A DNA stretch of 64,000 bases from Halomonas campaniensis (GTDB taxonomy: Bacteria; Pseudomonadota; Gammaproteobacteria; Pseudomonadales; Halomonadaceae). The notes under the pieces were generated by a model. It was not told where the DNA came from and searched no databases. It worked only from the letters and a program-made list of their open reading frames with translations. A program made the translations under genes and the position numbers. The stretch is taken from assembly GCF_014193375.1 (NCBI RefSeq), contig NZ_JACHZF010000002.1, positions 1-64,000 of the forward strand, written 5' to 3'. Below, piece by piece: positions 8,408 to 17,149 of the stretch; the stretch's first letter is position 1; every line of letters begins with the position of its first letter.

Positions 8408-9796
8408 TCAGGCGTTGGACTCGGCCTTGCTGGCCTCGGCCTCGACGTCCTCGCCGCCGCGCTGACGCTTCGGCTTGCCGGGCAGGATGGCATCCAGCAG
8501 CAGGGCGGCCAGGGCCGCCGGCACCAGGCCGGACTTGAGCAGCAGCCCCGCCTGGCCGGGCATGGTCTCGGAGATCGCCTCCACCGCCGGCAGGCCGATG
8601 CCCAGGCTCAGCGAGACCGCGATGATCAGCATGGCGCGCTGGTCGAGCTCGCACTCCTGGATGATCTTGAGGCCCGCCGAGGCGATCATGCCGAACATCA
8701 CCACGCCGGCGCCGCCCAGCACCGCATGGGGCATGGCCGCCACCAGGCCGCCCAGCTTCGGGAAGAGCCCCATGCAGATCAGCAGGATGCCGCCGATGGT
8801 CACCACGTGGCGGCTGACCACGCCGGTCAGGGTGATCAGGCCCACGTTCTGGGCATAGGCGGTGTTGGGCAGGGTGTTGAAGACCGCGGCGAAGGAGGTG
8901 GCCACGCCGTCGGCCATCACGCCGCCGGAGAGTTCGCGGTCCTTCGCCGGCCGGCCGGCGCCGCCGGTGGTGATGGCGGAGATGTTGCCGATGGTCTCCA
9001 GGCCCACCACGAACATGATCAGCACCATGCCCACGATGGCGGTGAGGTGGAACTCCATGCCGTACTGCAGCGGCCTCGGCACGGCGAACCAGGCCGCCTC
9101 GCGCAGGTTGGTGAAGTCCACCATGCCCAGTGCGATGGCCACCAGGTAGCCGGCCAGCAGGCCGAAGAGGATCGAGGAGGCCTTGACGAAGCCGCGGCCC
9201 AGCTGGTGCACGGCGATGCACACCACCAGCACGAACAGCGCCAGCAGCAGGTTGGTGGGCGAGGCGAAGTCGGGCGAGCCCACGCCGCCGGCGGCGTAGT
9301 TTAGGCCGACCGGCATGAGCGTGATGCCGATCAGCAGCACCACGATGCCGGTGACCACCGGCGAGAACCAGTGGCGGATCTTCTTGAGGAAGGCCCCCAG
9401 CACGATCTGCAGCAGGCCGGCGATGAAGGAGGCGCCGAGCACGGCGGCCAGCCCGAAGGCATTGGCCAGGGGGAGCGCCACCGGCAGGAAGCCGAAGCTA
9501 GTGCCCTGGACGATGGGCAGGCGGGCGCCGATGGGGCCCATGCCGATGGTCTGGATCAGGGTCGAGACCCCGGCCACGAAGAGTGCCACCTGGATCAGGA
9601 AGATCGTCTCGCCGGTGGCGGCGCCGATCACGCCGGCGATGATGATCGGCGGCGTCACGTTGCCGGCGAACATCGCCATGATGTGCTGAAGGCCCAGCGG
9701 GATCGCCTTGGAGAGCGGCGGCATCGCGTCCGGGTCGCGGTTGATGGTGCGGCTGGGGTTCGTCTCGGGATGGGGGGCGGAACGAGGTCTGGTCAT
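8408..9796 (-). CDS. NCS2-family nucleobase (urate/xanthine) permease
   Basis: 462 aa with about 12-14 hydrophobic helices, typical of the NAT/NCS2 family of proton-coupled purine carriers. The family signature QNVGLITLTG is present near residue 315, and the TM1/TM3 region begins GLQHIMAMFAGNVTPP. Beside uraD, uraH and puuD, urate or xanthine is the likely substrate, but that is inference. The ATG at 9796 gives a 24-residue cytoplasmic tail; an alternative ATG at 9724 (MPPLSKAIPLG) also fits. A TGTACACA box about 100 bp upstream resembles the GTATAC operators of the other ureide genes. Confidence 0.88.
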   Translation of the reverse strand: MTRPRSAPHPETNPSRTINRDPDAMPPLSKAIPLGLQHIMAMFAGNVTPPIIIAGVIGAATGETIFLIQVALFVAGVSTLIQTIGMGPIGARLPIVQGTSFGFLPVALPLANAFGLAAVLGASFIAGLLQIVLGAFLKKIRHWFSPVVTGIVVLLIGITLMPVGLNYAAGGVGSPDFASPTNLLLALFVLVVCIAVHQLGRGFVKASSILFGLLAGYLVAIALGMVDFTNLREAAWFAVPRPLQYGMEFHLTAIVGMVLIMFVVGLETIGNISAITTGGAGRPAKDRELSGGVMADGVATSFAAVFNTLPNTAYAQNVGLITLTGVVSRHVVTIGGILLICMGLFPKLGGLVAAMPHAVLGGAGVVMFGMIASAGLKIIQECELDQRAMLIIAVSLSLGIGLPAVEAISETMPGQAGLLLKSGLVPAALAALLLDAILPGKPKRQRGGEDVEAEASKAESNA

Positions 9797-9892
9797 GGTC
9801 GGGCTCGCAGCTTGGGTTGTTGTCGGTGCTGGCGTGCGGGTCGTGGAGTCGGCCGGTTGTTATGGGTATTGAGGCCAATCCTCTGGCCTAAA

Positions 9893-9900
9893 TGTACACA
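9893..9900. promoter_or_regulatory. TGTACACA box upstream of NCS2 permease
   Basis: One-base variant of the TGTATACA palindrome found at the other ureide promoters. It lies in an AT-rich stretch 97 bp upstream of the permease start. Confidence 0.35.
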
Positions 9901-10034
9901 ATGTCGAAGATCATGAAAGACATTATGCCGCAATTTCTGTGTTCATTTATGGCGATACCTTTCATATCAATGTCTTGCGGGAAATTTGTTGACCAATCGG
10001 TCAGTCTGTTGGGGGTGGCCCATGAGGGGGCTGG

Positions 10035-10059
10035 GCCCCCGCGGCCGGGCCGCGGGGGC
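10035..10059 (-). terminator. terminator-like hairpin after uraD
   Basis: Stem GCCCCCGCGGC/GCCGCGGGGGC with a three-base loop, immediately past the uraD stop on the minus strand. Confidence 0.65.
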
Positions 10060-10064
10060 GGTGA

Positions 10065-10592
10065 TCAGCCCGCCAGGCGCGCCTGCAGGCGGAACAGCGC
10101 GATGCGATTGATCTGCTCGATGGCGGTATGGCGCTCCTGCTCCGGCGTGTTCTCCAGGCGCGCCTCGAAGGCGTCGAGGATGGCGAAGCGGTCGCTGCCC
10201 TTCACCGCCATCACGAAGGGGAAGCCGAACTTCGCCTTGTAGGCCCCGTTGAGGCGCTCGAAATGGGCCAGCTCCTCGGGGCTGCACTGGTCGAGGCCGG
10301 CGCCGGCCTGCTCGCGGGTGGAGTCGTCGGTCAGGGTCCCGGCGAGGGCCGCCTTGCCGGCCAGGTCGGGGTGGGCGCGGATCACGGCAAGCTGGCGCTC
10401 GGGATCGGCCTCGGCGAGGATCCGGCCCATTGCCTCGGCCAGGCCCGCGGGTGTGTCGTGTCGCGGGTCCAACCCGCGTTCCCAGGCCAGTTCGGCGACC
10501 CAGGGGGAGTGCTCGTAGATCTCGCCGTAGGCGGCCACGAAGGCGGCCTTGTCCAGCTGGCTGGGGCGCGGTGTCAGGGTGCTGTCAGTCAT
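10065..10592 (-). CDS. uraD: OHCU decarboxylase UraD
   Basis: 175 aa. It decarboxylates 2-oxo-4-hydroxy-4-carboxy-5-ureidoimidazoline to S-allantoin, the third step of urate breakdown. The catalytic histidine motif RAHPDLAGK (H74) and the family segment KFGFPFVMAVKG near residue 130 are present. The ATG at 10592 (MTDSTLTPRPS) has a GGGAG site upstream; the longer open frame runs through the AT-rich promoter and is rejected. It is divergent from uraH, with a TGTATACA palindrome between the two, so the genes for steps two and three probably share a regulator. Confidence 0.92.
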   Translation of the reverse strand: MTDSTLTPRPSQLDKAAFVAAYGEIYEHSPWVAELAWERGLDPRHDTPAGLAEAMGRILAEADPERQLAVIRAHPDLAGKAALAGTLTDDSTREQAGAGLDQCSPEELAHFERLNGAYKAKFGFPFVMAVKGSDRFAILDAFEARLENTPEQERHTAIEQINRIALFRLQARLAG

Positions 10593-10637
10593 GGTCGGTC
10601 TCCCGATGGCGGTGGTCGAAGGGGCTTTCCTTCCTAA

Positions 10638-10645
10638 TGTATACA
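10638..10645. promoter_or_regulatory. TGTATACA operator between uraD and uraH
   Basis: Perfect 8-bp palindrome in the AT-rich uraD/uraH divergent region. It belongs to a recurring set at ureide promoters (see 12485, 15645, 15835, 15899, 18836 and 26849). Confidence 0.55.
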
Positions 10646-10745
10646 AAAAATATTTTGAAATGTACTCCATAAACGTCTAAAAATGTCCTCACTGATGTCC
10701 GCGACCTTCCGGGAACCATCCACCGAGAACAACAGGAGAGTGAAG

Positions 10746-11099
10746 ATGGGACGCCTGACTACCCATGTGCTCGATACCGCCCAGGGCCGCCCCGGCCAGG
10801 GCATCCGCATCGAGGTGTACCGCCTCGCGGGCGAGGGACGAGAGCGCCTCAAGGAGGTCGTCACCAACGATGACGGCCGCTGCGATGCCCCGATCCTCGA
10901 GGGTGATGCCTTCGCCGCCGGCGAGTACGAGCTGGTCTTCCACGCCGGCGACTACCTGCGCCGGCAGGGCATCGAGGCCGACGAGCCGCGCTTCCTCGAT
11001 GTGATCCCGCTGCGCTTCGGCGTGGCCGATGCCGAGGCGCACTACCACGTGCCGCTGCTGCTGTCGCCCTATGGCTACTCCACCTACCGCGGCAGCTAG
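10746..11099 (+). CDS. uraH: 5-hydroxyisourate hydrolase UraH (transthyretin-like)
   Basis: 117 aa, the standard length. It hydrolyses 5-hydroxyisourate to OHCU, the second step after PuuD. The N-terminal [14 protein letters not shown] with active-site His7 and the diagnostic C-terminal YRGS (114-117) are both present. The ATG at 10746 follows a strong AGGAGAG site. There is no periplasmic signal, so the enzyme is cytoplasmic. It is 94 bp upstream of puuD, probably in one transcript. Confidence 0.94.
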   Translation: MGRLTTHVLDTAQGRPGQGIRIEVYRLAGEGRERLKEVVTNDDGRCDAPILEGDAFAAGEYELVFHAGDYLRRQGIEADEPRFLDVIPLRFGVADAEAHYHVPLLLSPYGYSTYRGS

Positions 11100-11193
11100 C
11101 CTCAGCCCGTAACATGGCGGCCCCCTCCGGCATGTCTGACGAGGCCTGGCCGCCGGTCACCCATAACAATGCAATGAGTCGAGGCATCCCCTG

Positions 11194-12393
11194 ATGCAAG
11201 CCTATCTGCTGGACTTTGCCAACTTCATGCTGCGCTGGCTGCACGTCATCGCGGCCATCGCCTGGATCGGCGAGTCGATCTACTTCGTGATGCTGGACAA
11301 CGGCCTGCGCAGGCCCAAGGCCGCCGAGGACCGCGACAAGGGGGTGTTCGGAGAGATGTGGGCGGTGCACGGCGGCGGCTTCTACCACAACCAGAAGTAC
11401 GCCACGGCCCCGGCCAAGCTGCCGGAGGACCTGCACTGGTCGTTCTGGAAGTCCTACACCACCTGGCTGTCGGGCTTCGCCCTGTTCGTGCTGCTCTACA
11501 TGGCCAACCCGAGCTTCTACCTGGTCAACCCCGACAGCAGCTGGGCGTGGGCGGCGAGCATGAGCGGCTGGCAGGCCAACCTGCTGGCGCTGCTCTTCCT
11601 GGTCGGCGGCTGGGTGGTCTACAACGAGCTGTGCAAGCGCATCAGCCCCGACATGACCCGCGACGGCCTGCTGAGCATCGCCGTGGCGGTGATGATGGTG
11701 GTGGTAGCCTACCTCAGCACCCAGTTGTTCTCGGGACGGGCGGCCTTCCTGCTGACCGGGGCGGTGATGGCCACGGCGATGTCCGCCAACGTCTTCTTCT
11801 GGATCATCCCCGGGCAGCGGCGCATGGTGGCGGCGATGAAGGCGGGCGAGGCGCCCAACCCGCTGGACGGCAAGCGCGGCAAGCAGCGCTCGGTGCACAA
11901 CACCTACTTCACCCTGCCGGTGGTACTGCTGATGATCAGCAACCACTACTCCTTCGCCTACTCCCACGAGCAGGCCTGGGTGATCATGTCGCTGTTCATC
12001 TTCGCCGGCGCGCTGATCCGCCAGTTCTTCGTGCTGATGCACGCGGGCAGCATCAAGCCCGCCTACCCGGCGGCCGGGGTGGCGCTGATCGCCGTGGCGT
12101 TCTGGATCGCCGCGCCTGAGCCGTCCCCCGCCGCCGATCCGGATCGCGCCGCGGTGGGCATCGAGGAGGCCCATGCCATCGTCGAGACCCGCTGCGCGGC
12201 CTGCCACGCCAGCCAGCCGACCCAGCCCGGCTTCAACGCGCCGCCGGCCGGCATGGCCTACGACACCCCTGAGCAGACCGCCCGCCAGCGGGAACAGATC
12301 CAGCAGGTGGTGGCCAGCGGGTACATGCCGCTGGGCAACATGACCGGGATGACCGACGAGGAGCGCGCGGCCATCGCCGCCTGGACGGAGTGA
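11194..12393 (+). CDS. puuD: membrane urate hydroxylase PuuD with cytochrome c domain
   Basis: 399 aa. It oxidises urate to 5-hydroxyisourate and passes electrons to the respiratory chain through a covalently bound haem instead of making hydrogen peroxide. The N-terminal part (about 1-310) has roughly eight hydrophobic helices of the Urate_ox_N family, starting MLRWLHVIAAIAWIGESIYF. The C-terminal domain carries the haem motif CAACH at 334-338 and a probable axial Met in SGYMPLGNM (Met378). The start ATG at 11194 has a GAGG site. It lies between uraH and the GntR gene and ends at a hairpin at 12421. It is a non-homologous replacement for soluble uricase, which is absent here. Confidence 0.93.
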   Translation: MQAYLLDFANFMLRWLHVIAAIAWIGESIYFVMLDNGLRRPKAAEDRDKGVFGEMWAVHGGGFYHNQKYATAPAKLPEDLHWSFWKSYTTWLSGFALFVLLYMANPSFYLVNPDSSWAWAASMSGWQANLLALLFLVGGWVVYNELCKRISPDMTRDGLLSIAVAVMMVVVAYLSTQLFSGRAAFLLTGAVMATAMSANVFFWIIPGQRRMVAAMKAGEAPNPLDGKRGKQRSVHNTYFTLPVVLLMISNHYSFAYSHEQAWVIMSLFIFAGALIRQFFVLMHAGSIKPAYPAAGVALIAVAFWIAAPEPSPAADPDRAAVGIEEAHAIVETRCAACHASQPTQPGFNAPPAGMAYDTPEQTARQREQIQQVVASGYMPLGNMTGMTDEERAAIAAWTE

Positions 12394-12420
12394 GCCGGAC
12401 GGCTGCCTGCCACCCTTCCG

Positions 12421-12445
12421 ACGACCCGCCCGGCCGGCGGGTCGT
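12421..12445 (+). terminator. terminator-like hairpin after puuD
   Basis: Stem ACGACCCGCC/GGCGGGTCGT with a five-base loop, 28 bp past the puuD stop. It is followed by the GntR promoter. Confidence 0.6.
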
Positions 12446-12484
12446 TGCCGTTGGCGGGCCGGGCGTCGTCGGCGACCGAGTATG

Positions 12485-12494
12485 CGTATACAAT
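12485..12494. promoter_or_regulatory. GTATACAA operator upstream of first GntR gene
   Basis: CGTATACAAT with a GTATAC core, 35 bp upstream of the gntR start, where it would overlap the promoter. It suggests autoregulation. Confidence 0.5.
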
Positions 12495-12528
12495 ACCTCG
12501 CATCAGGCAATGCAGGAGACGAGCCTTC

Positions 12529-13263
12529 ATGAACCAGCGTCAGACCGTGGCCGAGCGCAAGGCGCCTGGCCCCCGCCTGGGCAAGAACGGCGACGGTGCC
12601 GAGCGACACGAGGCCATCTACCGCTCGATCAGCGATGCGATCATCGAGCACCGTCTCAAGCCCGGCGCCCGCCTGCGCGAGGATGCCCTCGCCGAGGTGT
12701 TCGGCGTCAGCCGCACCGGCATCCGCAAGATCCTGCAGCGCCTGGCCCTGGAGCAGCTGGTCACCCTGACGCCACGCCGCGGGGCCAGCGTGACCCGCCC
12801 CACGGCCGACGAGGCCAAGGATGTCTTCGACGCCCGCCAGATGGTGGAGTGCGGCCTGATGCCCGAGGTGGCGCGGCGCATCACCGAGGCCGACGTGAGT
12901 GAACTGCGCGAGATGGCCCGCCGCGAGCGCGAGGCGCTCAAGGGCGGCGAGCAGAGCGCGGCCATCAAGCTCTCCGCGGCCTTCCATGCGCGCCTGGCCG
13001 GGATCTCCGGCAACGCCACCCTGGCCGACTTCGTCGGCCGGCTCTGCTCGCGCTCCTCGCTGATCCTCGCCGTCTACGGCAACGCCGGCCACCTGGGCTG
13101 TGAGTCCCACGACCACGACGACCTGATCGGCTACCTGGAGGCCGGCAACGGCGAACGCGCTGCGGCCTTCATGAGCCGCCACCTAAAGGCTATCGAGGCC
13201 TCGCTCTCCATCGTCGAGGAGGAGGGCGAGGCCCCGGACCTCCACGAGATCTTCGGCGGCTGA
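12529..13263 (+). CDS. GntR-family regulator, FCD subfamily (ureide cluster)
   Basis: 244 aa. An N-terminal winged helix (about 30-95) contains KPGARLREDALAEVFGVSRTGIRKILQRL. The C-terminal helical FCD ligand domain (about 105-225) has the usual metal-binding histidine pattern (AFHARL, SHDHDDLI, SRHL). The start ATG at 12529 has an AGGAG site. Its position between puuD and the NCS1 permease, and the GTATAC palindrome in its own promoter, make it the best candidate regulator of the ureide genes. It is a paralogue of the GntR protein at 26928: same length and same C-terminal IFGG. The effector is unknown; allantoin, allantoate or glyoxylate are reasonable guesses. Confidence 0.88.
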   Translation: MNQRQTVAERKAPGPRLGKNGDGAERHEAIYRSISDAIIEHRLKPGARLREDALAEVFGVSRTGIRKILQRLALEQLVTLTPRRGASVTRPTADEAKDVFDARQMVECGLMPEVARRITEADVSELREMARREREALKGGEQSAAIKLSAAFHARLAGISGNATLADFVGRLCSRSSLILAVYGNAGHLGCESHDHDDLIGYLEAGNGERAAAFMSRHLKAIEASLSIVEEEGEAPDLHEIFGG

Positions 13264-13310
13264 CGCGCCTCGGCCGCCGCCCGAGCGGCGGTTCCCCGCT
13301 CCCTCCAGAC

Positions 13311-13344
13311 GACAGCGCCCCGGACCATGGTCCGGGGCGCTGTC
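13311..13344. terminator. 34-bp perfect palindrome, bidirectional terminator
   Basis: GACAGCGCCCCGGACCA and its exact complement, centred on CCATGG, lie between the converging gntR and NCS1 permease genes. Confidence 0.75.
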
Positions 13345-13361
13345 GTTGGTGCTCGGGCGGG

Positions 13362-14744
13362 TTACTGGCGGAAGCGCTGGCAGGGGGGCCAGTGGTTCAT
13401 CAGCAGGTAGTAGGTGACGCCAGCCGGGATCAGACTGGCGTACCAGGAGATCGACGAGAAGCTCAGGGCGGCGGCGATGCCCACGGCGGTGGCGATCAGG
13501 GCGGCCAGGTTGACGCCGCGGTAGGGACCCTGCTCGTCATAGAGCTTGCCGAGGTCGAGGGTGCGGCGACGAATGATGTAGTAGTCGACCACCAGCACGG
13601 CGAAGATCGGGCCGAGGAAGGCGGAGTAGGTCTGCACGAAGAGCTGCAGGCCGGCGGCGGAGTCGGGCTGCACCAGCTTCCAGGGGAAGGTGGCGAAGGC
13701 CAGCAGGCCGACGATCACGGTGGCGGTGCGGAACTTCAGCTTGAACACGTCCATCAGCACGTAGGTGGGCGGGACCACGTTGTTGAGCACGTTGGTGGTG
13801 ACCTGGGCGAAGGCGATGAACAGCAGGGTGGTCATCAGCAGCGGGGTGTTGTCCACGGCGTTGGCGAACACCTGGATCGGGTCGGCGGTGCCGGTGGCCT
13901 CGGAGACCATGAAGCCGATCAGGCCCATGAACAGGGTGCAGGGCAGGATCGACATGGCGTAGATGGTGGTCAGCAGGCCCGGGCCGGTGCCCTGCTTGTG
14001 CTCGCGGGCATAGTCGCCGACGTTGAGCATCATGGTGCTGTAGATGCCCAGGAAGAGCATGGTGGCGCCCCAGAACGGCATGCCCCAGGACCCTTCCATG
14101 GTCAGCAGGTTGGCGGAGAGCACGTCACCATAGCGCTGCACGGTGCTGTAGAACATGTAGACCAGCGAGGCGAGGATGAAGGCGCTGCCGATGTTCTCCA
14201 GCCACTTGATGCCCTGGAAGCCCATCACCGACAGGCCGATCTGCAGGAACTGGAAGGCGATGAAGTAGAAGATCAGGTTGTCGAAGCCGAACAGGGTGGC
14301 CGAGACCATGTTCAGGGCGCCGGCGCCGATCCAGCTCTGGAAGCCGTACCACACCACCGCCGGCACGGCGCGGACCAGCCCCGGCAGCCGGGTGCCGGCG
14401 AAGCCGAAGGCGCTGCGTGCCTGCACCATGAAGGGGATGCCGTACTTGTAGCCGGCGGCCCCGTTGATGGCCAGCGCGATGCCGATGACGAAGCAGCCGA
14501 TGGCGATGGCCAGGGTGGCCTGGATCAGGTTGAGGGTGCCGACCACGCTGGAGCCCATGGTGAAGGTGCCGATGGAGACGCAGCCGCCGAACCAGGCCAG
14601 GAAATAGGAGGTGCGCCCCATGATCCGCGTCTGCTGCGGGGCCAGCGACTCCTGGCCGGGCGCCTTGGTGTGGTGTGTGCCGGCGCCGGTGGCCGGTGGG
14701 GCTGAGGCCGCCTGGGCGTTGGCCGGTGAAGTGGGCGTTGTCAT
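13362..14744 (-). CDS. NCS1-family permease, probably allantoin/hydantoin
   Basis: 460 aa with about 12 hydrophobic helices. NCS1 (Mhp1/PucI-like) carriers import allantoin, hydantoins or nucleobases with a cation. Family-typical stretches are FLAWFGGCVSIGTFTMGSS near residue 50, MVQARSAFGFAGTRLPGLVRA near 105 and NNVVPPTYVLMDVF near 310. The N-terminal ~35 residues are a low-complexity Ala/Pro/Thr tail. It is downstream of the racemase on the same strand, which supports allantoin as substrate, although uracil or cytosine cannot be excluded by reading alone. Confidence 0.85.
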   Translation of the reverse strand: MTTPTSPANAQAASAPPATGAGTHHTKAPGQESLAPQQTRIMGRTSYFLAWFGGCVSIGTFTMGSSVVGTLNLIQATLAIAIGCFVIGIALAINGAAGYKYGIPFMVQARSAFGFAGTRLPGLVRAVPAVVWYGFQSWIGAGALNMVSATLFGFDNLIFYFIAFQFLQIGLSVMGFQGIKWLENIGSAFILASLVYMFYSTVQRYGDVLSANLLTMEGSWGMPFWGATMLFLGIYSTMMLNVGDYAREHKQGTGPGLLTTIYAMSILPCTLFMGLIGFMVSEATGTADPIQVFANAVDNTPLLMTTLLFIAFAQVTTNVLNNVVPPTYVLMDVFKLKFRTATVIVGLLAFATFPWKLVQPDSAAGLQLFVQTYSAFLGPIFAVLVVDYYIIRRRTLDLGKLYDEQGPYRGVNLAALIATAVGIAAALSFSSISWYASLIPAGVTYYLLMNHWPPCQRFRQ

Positions 14745-14860
14745 GTCGAGGTCCTCGCAAGTCGCTTGTTGGTCTTGGGTTGTCCGGTCGAGCCGGGTGT
14801 CTTGCGGTCTGGCGTGCTGCCGGCAGCGCTATTGTTGTCGTGTCGTGTCGTGGCGATCGG

Positions 14861-15607
14861 TCAGCGGGTCGGGATCAGGTGGGCGAAGCGCTCGAACTGG
14901 CCGGTCATCGGCTTGGGCCGCGGAAAGGCCAGGTCGCCGTGCTTGCTGGTGCCGAGTCCCAGTCCCACCAGCGCCTCGGCGAGCTTCACGGCGGCGGTGA
15001 CCCCTTCCACCACCGGCAGGCCGACCTCGCGGCTGATGGTGGCGGTCAGGTCTGCCATGCCGCCGCAGCCGAGCACGATGGCGCCGATGCCGTCCTCGTC
15101 GCGGGCGCGCCGGCACTCGTCGATGATGCGTGCCAGGGCCGCATCGCCGTTCTCCTCCAGGTCCAGCACCGGGATCTCCGCGGCGCGCACCCGGCGGCAG
15201 TGGTGGCGGAAGCCGTACTGCTCCAGCAGGTGCTCGGCGATGATGCCGGTGCGTCCCAGGGTGGTGACGATGGAGAAGCGGGTGCTGACCAGCGTCGCCA
15301 TATGGAAGGCGGCCTCGGCGATGCCGATCACCGGGGCGCGCGTCAGCTCCCGTGCGGCCAGCAGCCCCGGGTCCCCGAAACAGGCGATCACGTAGGCGTC
15401 GACCTCCGCCTGCTCGCCCGCCAGCACCTCGTCCAGCACGCCCACGGCGCTGATCGCCTCGTCGAAGTGGCTCTCGATGGAGACCGGCCCGCTGGCGGGC
15501 TGGGTGGCGGTGATCCGGGTGCCTGGCGCGGCGATGCGGCTGGCGGCGTCGCCGATCGTCGCCGTCATGCCGGCGGTGGTATTGGGGTTGATGACGCGGA
15601 TATGCAT
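14861..15607 (-). CDS. Asp/Glu/hydantoin racemase family protein, probable allantoin racemase
   Basis: 248 aa. HyuE-type cofactor-independent racemase fold: the N-terminus is MHIRVINPNTTAGMT, and the two catalytic cysteines sit in ACFGDPG (C76) and LGCGGMADL (C181). Between an allantoin-type permease and puuE the most likely job is interconversion of R- and S-allantoin, since spontaneous or imported allantoin is racemic. The start ATG at 15607 gives the family N-terminus; the upstream open frame lies in the promoter region and carries the TTTGTACACAAA box. Confidence 0.85.
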   Translation of the reverse strand: MHIRVINPNTTAGMTATIGDAASRIAAPGTRITATQPASGPVSIESHFDEAISAVGVLDEVLAGEQAEVDAYVIACFGDPGLLAARELTRAPVIGIAEAAFHMATLVSTRFSIVTTLGRTGIIAEHLLEQYGFRHHCRRVRAAEIPVLDLEENGDAALARIIDECRRARDEDGIGAIVLGCGGMADLTATISREVGLPVVEGVTAAVKLAEALVGLGLGTSKHGDLAFPRPKPMTGQFERFAHLIPTR

Positions 15608-15644
15608 GGTGAGGGGCCCTGTCTCGTGAACATTGGATAATTTC

Positions 15645-15656
15645 TTTGTACACAAA
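15645..15656. promoter_or_regulatory. TTTGTACACAAA operator upstream of racemase
   Basis: Near-perfect palindrome, one base from TTTGTATACAAA, 38 bp upstream of the racemase start. Confidence 0.5.
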
Positions 15657-15834
15657 ATAGTTGTCTTTTGTTCAAGCTGCAACCCTCGGCTGCCAGGGCG
15701 GCGCTGGCCGATATATGCCAATCAAGATCAGTGTGTTAGCGGTTATTCGAGGAGGCGTCGAGAAGATGGGTGGCAATAGACCTTGGTCTATGCCGGGCGT
15801 TTCGGTTCGTGATGTCGGCTATTTTCACATTAAT

Positions 15835-15844
15835 CTGTATACAG
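15835..15844. promoter_or_regulatory. CTGTATACAG operator
   Basis: Perfect 10-bp palindrome in the middle of the racemase/puuE divergent region. Confidence 0.55.
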
Positions 15845-15898
15845 TTTTTGCCCTGCGCGAGGGCTTGCAGACAAAGTGGACACAGCCTATCTTGTCTT

Positions 15899-15906
15899 TG
15901 TATACA
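15899..15906. promoter_or_regulatory. TGTATACA operator upstream of puuE
   Basis: Perfect 8-bp palindrome inside TTTGTATACATAAA, 70 bp upstream of the puuE start, followed by AT-rich sequence suited to a promoter. Confidence 0.55.
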
Positions 15907-15975
15907 TAAAACTGTTCTTTCACGTTCCGGCTCCCGGGCCGTCGCGACAGCCGATAACAACCAGGAAGCTTCGCC

Positions 15976-16914
15976 ATGACGCACGTTCCCTCATCCGACT
16001 ACCCTCGTGACCTGATCGGCTACGGCCGCACGCCGCCCCACGCCAATTGGCCGGGCCGGGCGAAGATCGCCGTGCAGTTCGTACTCAACTACGAGGAGGG
16101 TGGCGAGAACTGCGTGCTCCACGGCGATGCCGGTTCCGAGCAGTTCCTCTCCGAGATCATCGGCGCGGCCAGCTACCCGGACCGCCACCTGAGCATGGAG
16201 TCGATCTACGAGTACGGCTCCCGGGCGGGGGTGTGGCGCATCCTGCGCGAGTTCGAGCGCCGCGGCCTGCCGCTCACCGTGTTCGGGGTGGCCATGGCGC
16301 TCGAGCGCCACCCGGAGGTGGCCCACGCCTTCAAGGAGCTGGGCCACGAGGTCGCCTGTCACGGCTACCGCTGGATTCACTACCAGGAGATGCCGGAGGC
16401 GCAGGAGCGCGAGCACCTCAAGCAGGCCATGGAGATCTTCCAGCGCCTCTACGGCGAGAAGCCCGAGGGCTGGTACACCGGCCGCGACAGCCCCAATACC
16501 CGCCGGCTGGTGCTCGACGAGGGGGGCTTCCTCTATGACAGCGACTACTACGGCGATGACCTGCCGTTCTGGACCCGCGAGGCCGACAGCCGGGGCGTCG
16601 AGCACGACCATCTGATCGTGCCCTACACCCTGGACACCAACGACATGCGCTTCGCCGCGCCCCAGGGCTTCAATACCGCCGACCACTTCTTCACCTACCT
16701 GCGGGATGCCTTCGACGTGCTCTATGCAGAGGGCGAGGAGTCGCCGAAGATGCTCTCCATCGGCATGCACTGCCGCCTGCTGGGGCGCCCGGGCCGCTTC
16801 CGCGCCCTGCAGCGCTTCCTGGACCATATCGAGGCCCACGATCGGGTCTGGGTGGCGCGCCGGGTGGATATCGCCCGCCACTGGATGGAGCATCATCCGG
16901 CACCGGCGCGCTGA
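15976..16914 (+). CDS. puuE: allantoinase PuuE (polysaccharide-deacetylase fold)
   Basis: 312 aa, the normal PuuE length. It opens the allantoin ring to give allantoate, using a NodB/carbohydrate-esterase-4 fold instead of the amidohydrolase fold of AllB. Diagnostic stretches are QFVLNYEEGGENCVLHGD near residue 35, HEVACHGYRWIHYQ near 123 and EGWYTGRDSPNTR near 162. The ATG at 15976 has an AGGAAG site. It is the first gene of the puuE-allE-allA block, though repeats of 150-160 bp separate the genes, so they may be transcribed separately. Confidence 0.93.
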   Translation: MTHVPSSDYPRDLIGYGRTPPHANWPGRAKIAVQFVLNYEEGGENCVLHGDAGSEQFLSEIIGAASYPDRHLSMESIYEYGSRAGVWRILREFERRGLPLTVFGVAMALERHPEVAHAFKELGHEVACHGYRWIHYQEMPEAQEREHLKQAMEIFQRLYGEKPEGWYTGRDSPNTRRLVLDEGGFLYDSDYYGDDLPFWTREADSRGVEHDHLIVPYTLDTNDMRFAAPQGFNTADHFFTYLRDAFDVLYAEGEESPKMLSIGMHCRLLGRPGRFRALQRFLDHIEAHDRVWVARRVDIARHWMEHHPAPAR

Positions 16915-16934
16915 GTCCATGCCGCGCTGAACGG

Positions 16935-17097
16935 CTCGAGGCTGATCCGGCGAACGTCTTTTCAACTGCCGCTGCCCGAAGCGAGAGGCGCCGGGGACAG
17001 GTCGTAGAGGGGGTCCTATGCCAGGAATGGCATCGGTAGCGCCCAGGGAGGGGTTCACAGCGCCACCTCGTAGACCTGTCGCCGGAACAGCCTCGAG
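16935..17097 (+). repeat. palindromic intergenic repeat A, copy 1
   Basis: 163 bp with inverted ends CTCGAGGCTGATCCGGCG and CGCCGGAACAGCCTCGAG (17 of 18 complementary). Inside are a second inverted pair (GACAGGTCGTAGAGG against CCTCGTAGACCTGTC) and a central hairpin ATGCCA-GGAA-TGGCAT at 17018-17033, followed by GTAGCGCCCAGGGAGGGG. It fills the puuE-allE gap and could fold into one long hairpin. Confidence 0.8.
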
Positions 17098-17149
17098 CGA
17101 TCTCGGCCATGGGCACGGTTTTCGGCCGTAGACTTATTCAGGACACCCC

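Larger units (their letters stand above)
15608..15975. other. divergent regulatory region, racemase / puuE
   Basis: 368 bp, clearly AT-richer than its surroundings, without a credible gene. It contains three GTATAC/GTACAC palindromes at 15645, 15835 and 15899, the densest cluster of this motif in the window. Confidence 0.6.

Noticed and set aside
15661..15909. Short frame in the racemase/puuE gap
   Set aside because: No ribosome-binding site, overlaps operator palindromes, and has no family features.
16915..17149. Missing small gene between puuE and allE
   Set aside because: The gap is accounted for by repeat A; frames in it lack start sites and differ between the copies.
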